Assembly (NCBI GenBank): GCA_019233695.1
Contig: JAFAME010000149.1
Coordinates: 1 to 32,275 of the forward strand
DNA: 32,275 bases
Reading direction: 5' to 3'
Origin: Methylobacteriaceae bacterium
GTDB taxonomy: Bacteria; Pseudomonadota; Alphaproteobacteria; Rhizobiales; Beijerinckiaceae
Shown: positions 1 through 8,641 of the stretch, one piece after another
Layout of the letters: every line of letters starts with the position of its first letter
How positions within the stretch are numbered: position 1 is the first letter of the stretch
Notes under the pieces: generated by a model
Seen by the model: the letters and a program-made list of their open reading frames with translations, nothing else
What the model was told of the DNA's origin: nothing
Databases searched by the model: none
Position numbers and translations under genes: made by a program

Positions 1-126
1 CCTTCGGCCGGCCCCATCGCTAGTGAGACGGTTCGGATGCTGCTCAGATGACTACGGCGCGACTCATTCCTTTGGCATGTGTCCCGTATGGCCTGAAGGC
101 CTTTAGCAGGCTCGCCGCCCTCAGGG

Positions 127-1083
127 CTACGCCGCCTGGCTCAGCCGCAGCGTCACCATCTCGCGCAGGGCCCGCAGGTCCTTGGCGAAAAGGCGGATGC
201 CTTCAGAGAGCTTCTCGGTCGCCATCTGGTCCTCGTTCATCCCGAACCGGAACCCGGCCTCGTCGAAGCTGATCTTCGGCGGCGCGTTGCGGGCGCTCGA
301 TTCCGGATCGAGGCGGCGCGCCAGCGGGCCGTTGTCGTTTGCCAGCGCCTCGAGAAGCTGCGGCGAAATCGTCAATCGGTCGCAGCCGGCCAGCGCCTCG
401 ATCTCGCCGGTGTTGCGGAAGGAGGCGCCCATCACCACCGTCTTTATTCCGTAGGCCTTGTAGTAAGCATAGATGCTGCGCACCGACAGAACGCCGGGAT
501 CGGTTTCGGCCGTGTAGGTCTTGCCCTCGGCCTTCACGTGCCAGTCGAAGATGCGCCCGACGAACGGCGAGATGAGAAACACCCCGGCCTCGGCACAGGC
601 AATTGCCTGGGTCAGCGAGAACAAGAGGGTGAGGTTGCAGTCGATGCCTTCACGCTGCAAAATCTCGGCGGCGCGGATGCCTTCCCAGGTCGATGCGAGC
701 TTGATCAGAATCCGTTCGCGGGAGACTCCGCGACTTTCGTAGTCGGCGATCAGCGCGCGGGCCTTGGCGATGCTTGCCGGCGTGTCGAAGGAAAGATCGG
801 CGTCGACCTCGGTCGAGACGCGGCCGGGCACGATCTTGGTCAGCTCGGTGCCGAAGTTGACCGCAAGCCGGTCGGTCACGGCACCCGGGCTCGCGTGCTG
901 GCGCCGGCCCCAGCTGATGGCCTCATCGACCAGCGGAGCATAGGCCTTCATTTGAGAGGCCTTCAGGATAAGGGTCGGATTGGTGGTCGCATCCGTCGGC
1001 TTGAAAACCCGGATCGCCTCCATGTCGCCGGTGTCGGAAACGACGACGGTCATGGTTTTCAGCTGTTCAAGCTTCGATGCCAT
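127..1083 (-). CDS. tal: Transaldolase (type 1, TalA/TalB family)
   Basis: This 318-residue protein is a cytosolic transaldolase of the non-oxidative pentose phosphate pathway. It moves a dihydroxyacetone unit from sedoheptulose 7-phosphate to glyceraldehyde 3-phosphate. Length and sequence match the E. coli TalB type (about 317 residues) from end to end. Visible family motifs are [10 protein letters not shown] (31-40), [11 protein letters not shown] (125-135), with the Schiff-base lysine at K128, and [10 protein letters not shown]. The proton-shuttle aspartate is D17 in the VSDTGD motif. The ATG start is preceded by GGAGG about 9 bases upstream. The gene stands alone on the minus strand, divergent from the aldo/keto reductase with only 59 bases between them. 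Transketolase, its pathway partner, lies 12 kb away in the same window. Nothing looks broken, and the identification is secure. Confidence 0.96.
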   Translation of the reverse strand: MASKLEQLKTMTVVVSDTGDMEAIRVFKPTDATTNPTLILKASQMKAYAPLVDEAISWGRRQHASPGAVTDRLAVNFGTELTKIVPGRVSTEVDADLSFDTPASIAKARALIADYESRGVSRERILIKLASTWEGIRAAEILQREGIDCNLTLLFSLTQAIACAEAGVFLISPFVGRIFDWHVKAEGKTYTAETDPGVLSVRSIYAYYKAYGIKTVVMGASFRNTGEIEALAGCDRLTISPQLLEALANDNGPLARRLDPESSARNAPPKISFDEAGFRFGMNEDQMATEKLSEGIRLFAKDLRALREMVTLRLSQAA

Positions 1084-1142
1084 ATTGATGTCCTCCGCTG
1101 CACCGTCCCCTATGTAGTGGAAATCGCCCGCCGAGGGGAGGG

Positions 1143-2240
1143 GTGTTTGACGGCATCGTGCGCAACTCGAGAACGTGGGCCCGATCGATGATGGCCGGCA
1201 GACGCATGGGGGCGGCGTCGACGAGGCGATTCAAGTCGCGCAACGGCTCGCATCTCTTCTTCAGCGAGCTCGGCTTCGGCAGCGCCTCGCTCGGCAATCT
1301 CTATCAGGCGATCAGCGAGAAGGATGCCCGGCGTACGCTCGATGCGGCATGGGCGGCAGGCTGTCGCTATTTCGACACCGCTCCGCTCTATGGGCTGGGC
1401 CTCGCCGAAACCCGCCTGAATTCCTTCCTTCGCGACCGGCGATCCGAAAAATACGTCCTGTCGACCAAGGTGGGCCGTCTCCTGACCCTTGCGCGTCCGG
1501 ATGAGCGCACGGGAACAGGCAAGTTCTTCGATGTGCCGTCGCGGCGCGAAATCTTCGACTATTCGTATGACGGCGTGATGCGATCGGTCGCCTTTTCGCT
1601 GGAGCGGCTCGGTGTCGATGAGATCGACATCCTCTTGGGCCATGACCTCGACATCTTTACGCACGGGTCGAAAGCCGCCTGCGACCAGCGCATCGGGGAA
1701 TTCATGGAGGGCGGCTACAGGGCGCTCGTCAAACTGCGCGACGACAAGGTGGTGAAAGCGATCGGCGCCGGGATCAACGAATGGCAGGTGGCCGAGATGC
1801 TGGCGCACGCCGGCGACTTCGATCTGTTCCTGCTGGCCGGCCGCTACACGCTCCTCGAGCAGCAGGCGCTCGAGAGCTTTCTGCCCTATTGCGTCGAGCG
1901 GCAAATCGGCATCGTCGTCGGCGGCCCGTTCAATTCCGGCATTCTCGCCAGCGGGCCGCGAACCGGCGCCTTCTACAATTATGAGCTTGCCTCCAGGGAC
2001 ATCCGCGACCGGGTCAGCCGCATCGAGGCCGTCTGCCGGGCCCACAAGGTGAAGCTTGCCGCCGCGGCGATCAGGTTTCCGCTCGGCCATCCAGCCGTGG
2101 TCTCGGTCATCCCCGGGGCCAAGAGCCCGGAGGAGATCAGACGCAACGTCGCCATGATGACGGCCACGATCCCGGCCGCGCTGTGGCGCGATTTGAAGAG
2201 TCAGGGGCTGCTGCGGGAGGATGCCCCTATTCCGAAATAG
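1143..2240 (+). CDS. Aldo/keto reductase, aldose 1-dehydrogenase type
   Basis: An NAD(P)-dependent oxidoreductase of the aldo/keto reductase fold, resembling the bacterial D-threo-aldose 1-dehydrogenase (L-fucose dehydrogenase) branch. The core runs from [15 protein letters not shown] (about residues 40-54) to the C terminus. The catalytic tetrad is visible: D78 and Y83 in DTAPLYG, K109 in STKVG, and H167 in LLGHD. The adjacent gene encodes a FucU-type mutarotase, which fits a role in oxidising a free sugar such as L-fucose or a similar aldose to its lactone. The substrate is inferred. The start is uncertain. GTG at 1143 follows a purine-rich GAGG run, but the 28 residues before the core are untypical, so ATG at 1188, 1191 or 1206 is equally possible. 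The longest form is given. Confidence 0.85.
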   Translation: MFDGIVRNSRTWARSMMAGRRMGAASTRRFKSRNGSHLFFSELGFGSASLGNLYQAISEKDARRTLDAAWAAGCRYFDTAPLYGLGLAETRLNSFLRDRRSEKYVLSTKVGRLLTLARPDERTGTGKFFDVPSRREIFDYSYDGVMRSVAFSLERLGVDEIDILLGHDLDIFTHGSKAACDQRIGEFMEGGYRALVKLRDDKVVKAIGAGINEWQVAEMLAHAGDFDLFLLAGRYTLLEQQALESFLPYCVERQIGIVVGGPFNSGILASGPRTGAFYNYELASRDIRDRVSRIEAVCRAHKVKLAAAAIRFPLGHPAVVSVIPGAKSPEEIRRNVAMMTATIPAALWRDLKSQGLLREDAPIPK

Positions 2241-2297
2241 TCCCCCTGGCCGGCGTTCCGAAGCGATCCCCCACCGGCTGCCCAACGGAGCCATCCC

Positions 2298-2732
2298 ATG
2301 CTCAAAGGCATCGACCCGATCCTCTCGCCCGATCTGCTGCGCGTCCTGCGGGCCATGGGCCATGGCGATGAGATCGCCATCGTCGATGCCAACTACCCCG
2401 CCGAGGGCGCCGGCCCGGAGATCGTGCGGCTCGACGGGATCCCCGCGACGCGGGTGCTCGATGCGGTGCTCGCCCTCATGCCGCTCGACGAGTTCGTACC
2501 GGATGCCTGCTGGCGGATGGAAGTGGTCGGGGATGCGAGGAAGGAGGAGCCGATCTTCGAGGAATTCCGCGCCATCATCGCGCGCCGGGAGGGCGGCAAT
2601 TTCAGGCTCGCCTCGCTCGAACGGTTCAAGTTCTATGATCGGGCCAACGCCGCCTTCGCGATGGTGGCGACCGGCGAGAGGCGGCTCTACGGCAACATCA
2701 TCCTGAAGAAGGGCATCATCCGGCCCGAATGA
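2298..2732 (+). CDS. RbsD/FucU family sugar mutarotase
   Basis: A 144-residue protein of the RbsD/FucU family, which interconverts the alpha and beta anomers of a free sugar (L-fucose for FucU, D-ribose for RbsD). Family hallmarks are the N-terminal MGHGDEIAIVDANYP block (residues 20-34), with the catalytic-type histidine H22, and the C-terminal ERFKFYDRANAAFA and YGNIILKKG blocks. The length equals FucU (about 140). GGAG lies 8 bases upstream of the ATG. The gene starts 57 bases after the aldo/keto reductase on the same strand, so the two probably form a unit in which the mutarotase supplies the anomer used by the dehydrogenase. FucU is more likely than RbsD because of the neighbour and the FKFYDRAN block, but the substrate is not proven. 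Confidence 0.88.
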   Translation: MLKGIDPILSPDLLRVLRAMGHGDEIAIVDANYPAEGAGPEIVRLDGIPATRVLDAVLALMPLDEFVPDACWRMEVVGDARKEEPIFEEFRAIIARREGGNFRLASLERFKFYDRANAAFAMVATGERRLYGNIILKKGIIRPE

Positions 2733-2820
2733 CGCGGGGGCCCCGGCTGCCGGTGCGGCAGTCTCGACGCATATCCTGGCGCGCGCTAGAACGAGGCAAC
2801 AGCCAGCGAGGAAAGCGCTC

Positions 2821-4317
2821 ATGATCCAATACGGGCATTTCATTGGCGGCAAGCGCGTCCCCGGCGCTTCCGGCCGCGAGGGCGAGGTCTTCCAGCCGAT
2901 GACCGGCGAGGTTCGCGCCAAGGTCGCTTTCGCGAGCAAGGCCGAGGTGCGCGCCGCCGTCGAGAACGCCAAGGCGGCGCAGCCTGCCTGGGCCGCCACC
3001 AACCCGCAGCGCCGCGCCCGCGTGATGACGCGCTTTCTCGACCTTGCCGCCCGGCACAGCGACGAGCTCGCCGACATTCTGGCGCGCGAGCACGGCAAGA
3101 CCGTCGCCGACGCCAAGGGCGATATCCAGCGCGGCGTCGAGGTGGTGGAGTTTGCGTGCGGCATCCCGCATCTCATGAAGGGCGAGTTCACCGACGGGGC
3201 CGGCCCCGGCATCGACGTCTATTCGATGCGCCAAGCGCTCGGCGTCGTAGCCGGCATCACGCCGTTCAATTTTCCCGCCATGATCCCGCTGTGGAAGGCA
3301 GCACCCGCCATCGCCTGCGGCAACGCCTTCATCCTGAAGCCTTCCGAGCGCGATCCGGGTGTGCCGTTGCGGCTTGCCGAGCTCTTCATCGAGGCGGGCC
3401 TGCCGCCGGGCATCCTCAACGTCGTCAACGGCGACAAGGAGGCGGTCGACGCCATCCTCGACGACCCCGACATCCAGGCAGTCGGCTTCGTCGGCTCGAC
3501 GCCCATCGCGCAATACATCTATGCGCGGGGCACTGCGGCCGGCAAACGCGTACAGTGTTTCGGCGGCGCCAAGAACCACATGATCGTCATGCCGGATGCC
3601 GACATGAACCAGGCCGTCGATGCGCTGGTCGGAGCGGGCTACGGCTCGGCCGGCGAGCGCTGCATGGCGGTGTCGGTGGCCGTCCCGGTCGGGGAGACGA
3701 CGGCGAACGAACTCGTCAAGCGGCTCATCCCGCGCGTCGAAAGCCTGAAGATCGGCCCCTCGACGGACAGTTCCGCCGATTTCGGCCCCCTCGTCACCAA
3801 AGCGCATCTCGACAAGGTGAGGGGCTATGTCGATCTCGGCATTCAGGAGGGCGCCGAACTCGTCGTCGATGGCCGCAATTTCCGCATGCAGGGCTACGAG
3901 AACGGCTTCTACATGGGCGGCTGCCTCTTCGATCACGTGACGTCCGACATGCGCATCTACAAGGAGGAGATTTTCGGGCCGGTGCTGTCGGTTGTGCGCG
4001 CCAAGACCTACAACGAGGGCCTGCGCCTCGCCAACGAGCACGAATACGGCAACGGAGTCGCCATCTTCACGCGCGACGGGGATGCCGCGCGCGACTTCGC
4101 CTCGAAGGTGCAGGTCGGCATGGTGGGCGTCAACGTGCCGATCCCGGTGCCGATCGCCTACTATACCTTCGGCGGCTGGAAGCGCTCAGGTTTCGGCGAC
4201 CTCAATCAGCACGGACCGGATTCGGTGCGCTTCTATACAAAGACAAAGACGGTGACCTCCCGCTGGCCCTCCGGCATCAAGGACGGATCGGAGTTCGTCA
4301 TCCCGACGATGAGTTGA
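2821..4317 (+). CDS. mmsA: CoA-acylating methylmalonate-semialdehyde dehydrogenase
   Basis: A 498-residue aldehyde dehydrogenase superfamily enzyme that turns methylmalonate semialdehyde (or malonate semialdehyde) plus CoA and NAD+ into propionyl-CoA (or acetyl-CoA), CO2 and NADH. It acts in valine, and often thymine and myo-inositol, degradation. The catalytic cysteine is C281 in GSAGERCMAV. The glutamate of the usual ELGGK motif is absent and the region reads CFGGAKNHMIV (246-256), a mark of this CoA-dependent subfamily. Other matches are GITPFNFPAMIPLW (145-158), EEIFGPVLSV and the C-terminal YYTFGGWKRSGFGD. A GAGGAAAG ribosome site precedes the ATG. mmsB follows after 21 bases, giving the classic mmsAB valine-catabolic operon. 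Confidence 0.95.
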   Translation: MIQYGHFIGGKRVPGASGREGEVFQPMTGEVRAKVAFASKAEVRAAVENAKAAQPAWAATNPQRRARVMTRFLDLAARHSDELADILAREHGKTVADAKGDIQRGVEVVEFACGIPHLMKGEFTDGAGPGIDVYSMRQALGVVAGITPFNFPAMIPLWKAAPAIACGNAFILKPSERDPGVPLRLAELFIEAGLPPGILNVVNGDKEAVDAILDDPDIQAVGFVGSTPIAQYIYARGTAAGKRVQCFGGAKNHMIVMPDADMNQAVDALVGAGYGSAGERCMAVSVAVPVGETTANELVKRLIPRVESLKIGPSTDSSADFGPLVTKAHLDKVRGYVDLGIQEGAELVVDGRNFRMQGYENGFYMGGCLFDHVTSDMRIYKEEIFGPVLSVVRAKTYNEGLRLANEHEYGNGVAIFTRDGDAARDFASKVQVGMVGVNVPIPVPIAYYTFGGWKRSGFGDLNQHGPDSVRFYTKTKTVTSRWPSGIKDGSEFVIPTMS

Positions 4318-4338
4318 GGGGCCGCCGGGCGCTTCGAC

Positions 4339-5259
4339 ATGGCAAGCATCGCCGTGATCGGCCTCGGCAACATGGGCGGCCCGATGGCTGCCAACCTCGC
4401 TCGGGCCGGGCTTGTGGTGCACGGCTTCGATCTTGTCGCGGAGCTGCGGGAGGCGGCGGCGGGCAATGGGGTTGTGGTCGCAGCCTGTGCGACCGCGGCG
4501 GCAGGGGCAGCCGACATCGTCCTGACCATGTTGCCGGCGGGCAGGGACGTCCTTGGAGTGTGGGGAGAGGCGATCCCGGCGGCAAAGCCGGACGCGCTGT
4601 TCATCGATTGCTCGACGATCGACGTCGAGAGCGCGCGCCAAGCTCATGCCATGGCGAGCACGGCGGCCATCCGTTCGCTCGACGCGCCGGTCTCCGGCGG
4701 CACTGCGGGCGCCAAGGCCGCGACACTCACCTTCATGTGCGGCGGCGAAGCTTCAGCCTTCGATGCCGCCAAGCCCATTCTCGAGAAGATGGGCCGCAAG
4801 ATCGTCCACTGCGGGGGGCCCGGCGCGGGGCAGGCGGCCAAGATCTGCAACAACATGATTCTCGGGGCGACGATGATCGTCACGGCCGAGGCTTTCGTGC
4901 TCGCCGAGAGGCTCGGGTTGTCGCATCAGGCTCTGTTCGATGTGGCCGCCAATTCGTCAGGACAGTCCTGGTCGCTTACGGTCAATTGCCCGGTCCCCGG
5001 CCTCGTGCCGACGAGCGCCGCCAACCGCGACTACAAGCCGGGCTTTGCCGCCTCGCTGATGCTCAAGGACCTGAAACTTGCGCAGGACGCCGCCTCTGCC
5101 TGCGGCGCTTCGACGCCGCTCGGCAGCGCTGCCGCGCAACTCTATGGCCTTTACAACGCCTGGGGAGAGGGCGGGGCCGATTTCTCCGGCATCATCCATC
5201 TGATCAGGGGAACGGCAGAGGGGCGTGAGACTTGGCGGGGGAGCGCCCCCAAGACTTGA
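4339..5259 (+). CDS. mmsB: 3-hydroxyisobutyrate dehydrogenase
   Basis: A 306-residue beta-hydroxyacid dehydrogenase that oxidises 3-hydroxyisobutyrate to methylmalonate semialdehyde with NAD+, the step before MmsA in valine degradation. The N-terminal Rossmann motif is IGLGNMGGPMAANL (7-20), the substrate-binding block is APVSGGTAGAK (116-126), and the catalytic lysine is K168 in GQAAKICNNM with N172 nearby. The C-terminal dimerisation helix region contains KPGFAASLMLKDLKLA. The length is normal for the family (about 295-300). It sits 21 bases after mmsA on the same strand and is surely co-transcribed. The related tartronate semialdehyde reductases share these motifs, but the mmsA neighbour and the NRDYKPGF region favour this call. 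Confidence 0.93.
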   Translation: MASIAVIGLGNMGGPMAANLARAGLVVHGFDLVAELREAAAGNGVVVAACATAAAGAADIVLTMLPAGRDVLGVWGEAIPAAKPDALFIDCSTIDVESARQAHAMASTAAIRSLDAPVSGGTAGAKAATLTFMCGGEASAFDAAKPILEKMGRKIVHCGGPGAGQAAKICNNMILGATMIVTAEAFVLAERLGLSHQALFDVAANSSGQSWSLTVNCPVPGLVPTSAANRDYKPGFAASLMLKDLKLAQDAASACGASTPLGSAAAQLYGLYNAWGEGGADFSGIIHLIRGTAEGRETWRGSAPKT

Positions 5260-5379
5260 GGGTCTTGACGCCGATTCTGCCTCCTTGCATCGAGATTTGC
5301 TCGGGTGTTGCCAAAGCCCCACAGTGCAATCGCGGGTCCGGCTGTAGATTGTCGGCGACCGGTCGAGATCCTGCCTGCA

Positions 5380-6633
5380 ATGTCGCTCATGCCGCCCCGC
5401 ACCTTCCAGGCGTCCGAAGACCCAGCGCTGCTGACGGCGCAGCTTCTCGTTCGTATCGGGTTCGGCGTCCTTGCCATTGCCGTACCGGTAACCGCCGCAT
5501 TTTCGCGTCGGGCGCTGTTCGTGCTTCTTCCGTTCGGTGCCGCGCTTATCCTGATCGCCGCCGTGCTGTCCCAGCCCCGGCGGGGCTGGGACAGGCTTCT
5601 TTCAGCTCTTCGCTCGCCGATCGGCATCGCCGCGTTGTTTCTCTGCCTGTGGTCGGCGCTGTCGCTGTTGTGGACCCCCTATCCGGTCGATGGCATGCAG
5701 CGCCTTCTCAAGGTCGTCAGCACGCTGGCACTTGCGACCGTCGCCGCCGCGTTCCTCCCCGAGCGGATGCGGCTCTCCTCCCTCTATCTGCTGCCGATCG
5801 GAGTGGCCCTGGCCTCAGTGATGACCTTTGTCATCGCTCTCAACGGCGGCGCGCACATCTCCGGCACCCCCGAGGGCGACTCGTTTACCCTGCAGCGCGC
5901 CGTCATCGCTCTCATCATCCTGGTATGGCCGGCTCTGGCGATGCTGACGACGAGAGGGCGGGGGCCTCATGCCGGCGCTCTCGCCGTCGGTGTCGCCGCG
6001 GGCGCCATCGCGGCAAGATCGCCGCCCGCGCTTCTCGCCCTCAGCGTCGGAGCGCTCGCCTACGCGGCGTCCAGATTCGACCTGCGTCGGACCGCGTTGG
6101 TCCTTGCCCTGGCGGCTGCCATGCTGTTTATCGCGGCGCCGGCGCTGCCGTTCCTGATCAAGGCCACTGCATCATTCTCGACCGGGGCCGAGCCGCATTG
6201 GATGCGTACCGTCGATGTCTGGGTCGACATTGTGCGGCCCCAAAAGGCGCGGCTGATCACCGGGCATGGCCTGGAGACCATGTTGCGCGGCATGCTGGCG
6301 GGCTATCTGCCGCCAGGAACGCCGAGGAGCATCCTTTTCGAGGTCTGGTATGAGCTCGGCGTCGTCGGCGCGGTCACGATGGCGTTCCTCCTCGCGCGGG
6401 CATTTTGGACGGCCGGCAAGGGCACCCCCGGCGTCGCACCGTTCCTTGTCGCCGCGCTCGCCGCCGCCGTGACGCTCGCCGTGCTCGATGCCAACATGGC
6501 ACAGCTCTGGTGGGTGACCTTGCTCGGCATCGCGGCGATCTGCTTTGCGGCGGTCCTCAATGGCCAATACCGAACGAAGCGTCCGGTGGCGCGTCCGTCT
6601 ATCGATTCGCCCCCGCGATCGACGGCCTTTTGA
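5380..6633 (+). CDS. O-antigen ligase / polymerase-like membrane protein (Wzy_C type)
   Basis: A polytopic inner-membrane protein of about 417 residues with roughly ten hydrophobic segments. It resembles the WaaL/Wzy superfamily of O-antigen ligases and polymerases. Supporting features are the RSPPALLALSVGALAY block in the middle and the C-terminal half containing HWMRTVDVWVDIV and GHGLETM, followed by LFEVWYELGVVGAV, the usual layout of the Wzy_C periplasmic loop. It probably transfers or polymerises a surface glycan, but the substrate cannot be told. ATG 5380 was chosen because upstream sequence is not protein-like. GTG 5305 (442 residues) is open and in frame. The 3' end overlaps the convergent ABC exporter gene by 35 bases. 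The adjacent MsbA-like exporter makes an envelope role plausible. Confidence 0.72.
   Translation: MSLMPPRTFQASEDPALLTAQLLVRIGFGVLAIAVPVTAAFSRRALFVLLPFGAALILIAAVLSQPRRGWDRLLSALRSPIGIAALFLCLWSALSLLWTPYPVDGMQRLLKVVSTLALATVAAAFLPERMRLSSLYLLPIGVALASVMTFVIALNGGAHISGTPEGDSFTLQRAVIALIILVWPALAMLTTRGRGPHAGALAVGVAAGAIAARSPPALLALSVGALAYAASRFDLRRTALVLALAAAMLFIAAPALPFLIKATASFSTGAEPHWMRTVDVWVDIVRPQKARLITGHGLETMLRGMLAGYLPPGTPRSILFEVWYELGVVGAVTMAFLLARAFWTAGKGTPGVAPFLVAALAAAVTLAVLDANMAQLWWVTLLGIAAICFAAVLNGQYRTKRPVARPSIDSPPRSTAF
5566..5594. repeat. Perfect 14-bp inverted repeat inside a coding region
   Basis: The arms CTGTCCCAGCCCCG (5566-5579) and CGGGGCTGGGACAG (5581-5594) are exact reverse complements around a single central base. 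They lie within the membrane-protein gene and encode the segment LSQPRRGWDR between two hydrophobic stretches. There is no T-run, so it is not an intrinsic terminator. It may be a chance product of high GC, a protein-binding palindrome or a strong RNA hairpin. Confidence 0.6.
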
Positions 6634-8458
6634 CCGCATCGTCGTCTGGCTCGGTCGTCGCCCGGAGCAGCGATCGAGTATTGGCTCCGAATTGCGCCGC
6701 GAAGAATGCCTGATACGAGCCGCCGCGGGCAATCAGCTCCTGATGGGTGCCGCGTTCGACCGCCCGGCCGCCCTCGATCACGCAGATCGTGTCGGCATTG
6801 ATGATCGTCTGCAGCCGATGCGCCACGACGACCACGGTGCGTCCGAGCCGCAGTTCGTCGAGTGCCTTTTGGACTTCGCGCTCCGATTCCGAATCAAGCG
6901 CCGCCGTCGGTTCATCGAGCAGGATGATGTGCGCATCCTTCAGGATCGCGCGGGCAATCGCAATGCGCTGCCGCTGCCCGCCGGAAAGCTGCGCACCCTG
7001 CTCGCCGACGCTCGTGGCATATCCGGCCGCAAATCCGCTGATGAACTCGTGGGCGTGCGCCTTGCTGGCGGCGGCGCGGATTTCCGTGTCGGTCGCGCCC
7101 GGCTTGCCGAGCGCAATATTGTCGCGGATCGTCCCGCGAAACAGGAAGACGTCCTGCGAAACGAAGGCGATCCTTGCCCGCAGCGAGGCAAGATCGACTT
7201 CGCCGATGTTCTGCCCGTCAATGCGCATCGTCCCGGCGCAGGGGTCGTAGAAGCGCTGGATGAGATTGATGATTGTCGTCTTGCCGGCGCCCGATGGTCC
7301 GACGAGCGCGGTCATGCGGTTGGGCTCCACCACAAGCTCCAGACCGCGCAGAACCGGCTCTCCTGCCCGATAGTGGAAGTCGACGGCCTCGAAGACGATG
7401 CGCCCTTCCGCGACCGCAAGCGGGGGTTTGCCGGGCGTGTGGTCCTCGCGGGCTGGCATGTCGATGATCTCGTAGATCAGGCGCGCACCGACGAGGCCGC
7501 TCTGGACGTCGAGGTTGAGGCGCCCCAAGCGCCTGGCTGGCTCGTAGGCCATCAGGAGCGCGGCCATGAAGGCGAAGAACGAGCCCGGGTCGGCGTTGGC
7601 GAGCGTGACACGCCAGCTGCCGTAGAGGATGATGGCGGCAACGGCCAAGCCTCCCAGCGTATCCGAGAGCGGGCCCGAGAGCGCCACGCCGGCGGCCATC
7701 CGATTGGCCGACCGCTGCACCTCGCGGATCGCGGCGGCCATGCGGCTGCGCATGGTCTCTTCAAGACCGAAGGATTTGATGATCCTGATGCCGAGAACGG
7801 TCTCCTGCATGGTTTGCATGATCCGCGTCGAGCCGTCAAAGGAACGGCGTGCGAACTTGCGCACTCGGCGGATGACCTGGCCGAGGGCCGCTGCCGCCAC
7901 CGGGACGACGGAGATGGCGAGAATCGCCATGAGGGGATCCTCGACGAGCATCACTATCGCGAGGGCAATCACCGTGAGGATGTCGCGACCGAGGCTGGAG
8001 ATCAACAGCTGCAGCGTGTCGCGCACGCCGTTGGCAGCCATGGCGAGCCGCGCCATGAACTCGCTTGAATGGTGAGTTTGAAAGAAATCCACGTCCTGGC
8101 GCAGGAGATGGTCGTAGACGCGCGCCTGGACCGTCGCGACGATCTTGTTGCCGGTACGCGACATGATGACCAGTTGTCCGTAGGTCGCCACGCCGCGAAG
8201 CATGTAGAGACCGGCCGTGACGAACGCGAGCCAGCGTAAATGCTTGAAGTCGGACGCACTCATCATGCCGTTGACGATGGGCCGCAGGAGCGACACCGAC
8301 GCGCCGGTCGCCACCGCGCTCACCGCCATCAGCAATCCCGCGGCCGCATAGGCCAGAACATACGTCCGGCCATGTTCCCCGATCAGCCGGCGGATCATGG
8401 CAAAGGTGCCCGTCTGCTGCAGCAGCAGGACTTCAGTCGAGGGCTCGGCCGGCAGCAT
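6599..8458 (-). CDS. MsbA-like ABC exporter (fused permease and ATPase)
   Basis: A 619-residue half-transporter with a six-helix exporter membrane domain (about residues 25-325) followed by a complete ATPase domain (about 350-590). Catalytic motifs are intact: Walker A GPSGAGKT (387-394), Q-loop VSQD, signature LSGGQ (491-495), Walker B IILLDEP (511-517) and H-loop H547. The sequence resembles lipid A/lipid exporters of the MsbA group, which flip lipid-linked substrates across the inner membrane as homodimers. The neighbouring O-antigen-ligase-like gene, with which it overlaps tail to tail by 35 bases, supports an envelope role, but the substrate is inferred. A serine/aspartate-rich tail of about 25 residues follows the ATPase domain. 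The start is ATG at 8458. The upstream 183 bases separate it from the divergent amidohydrolase gene. Confidence 0.88.
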   Translation of the reverse strand: MLPAEPSTEVLLLQQTGTFAMIRRLIGEHGRTYVLAYAAAGLLMAVSAVATGASVSLLRPIVNGMMSASDFKHLRWLAFVTAGLYMLRGVATYGQLVIMSRTGNKIVATVQARVYDHLLRQDVDFFQTHHSSEFMARLAMAANGVRDTLQLLISSLGRDILTVIALAIVMLVEDPLMAILAISVVPVAAAALGQVIRRVRKFARRSFDGSTRIMQTMQETVLGIRIIKSFGLEETMRSRMAAAIREVQRSANRMAAGVALSGPLSDTLGGLAVAAIILYGSWRVTLANADPGSFFAFMAALLMAYEPARRLGRLNLDVQSGLVGARLIYEIIDMPAREDHTPGKPPLAVAEGRIVFEAVDFHYRAGEPVLRGLELVVEPNRMTALVGPSGAGKTTIINLIQRFYDPCAGTMRIDGQNIGEVDLASLRARIAFVSQDVFLFRGTIRDNIALGKPGATDTEIRAAASKAHAHEFISGFAAGYATSVGEQGAQLSGGQRQRIAIARAILKDAHIILLDEPTAALDSESEREVQKALDELRLGRTVVVVAHRLQTIINADTICVIEGGRAVERGTHQELIARGGSYQAFFAAQFGANTRSLLRATTEPDDDAVKRPSIAGANR

Positions 8459-8619
8459 AAGCCGTTGCTAGCCGTCCGGCGCCTTCTATTCAAGGCGATT
8501 TGCGACCATCGCCCCCGGAATGCGGCAGTTGTACCGACGACAAAGGCGGGCGGATTGCGGCCGCCGGCTGCACCCGCGCCTCTTTCGTCTTGCAGTCGGC
8601 ACCGACCTCACATCGTGAT

Positions 8620-8637
8620 AGTCTCCACGCGGAGACT
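8620..8637 (+). promoter_or_regulatory. Hairpin that would pair the ribosome binding site
   Basis: AGTCTCC (8620-8626) and GGAGACT (8631-8637) are exact complements with a four-base ACGC loop. The right arm contains the GGAG ribosome site of the amidohydrolase gene, seven bases before its ATG at 8642. If formed in mRNA, the hairpin would hide the ribosome site. It could equally be a short protein-binding dyad. Confidence 0.4.
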
Positions 8638-8641
8638 CCTC

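Noticed and set aside
1-126. Possible terminator of tal around the GGCCTGAAGGCC hairpin near 90-101
   Set aside because: The stem is only four bases with no T-run on the relevant strand.
3156-5228. A 690-codon plus-strand frame across mmsA and mmsB
   Set aside because: It is out of frame with two enzymes whose motifs are complete, and its translation is arginine/histidine-rich low-complexity sequence.
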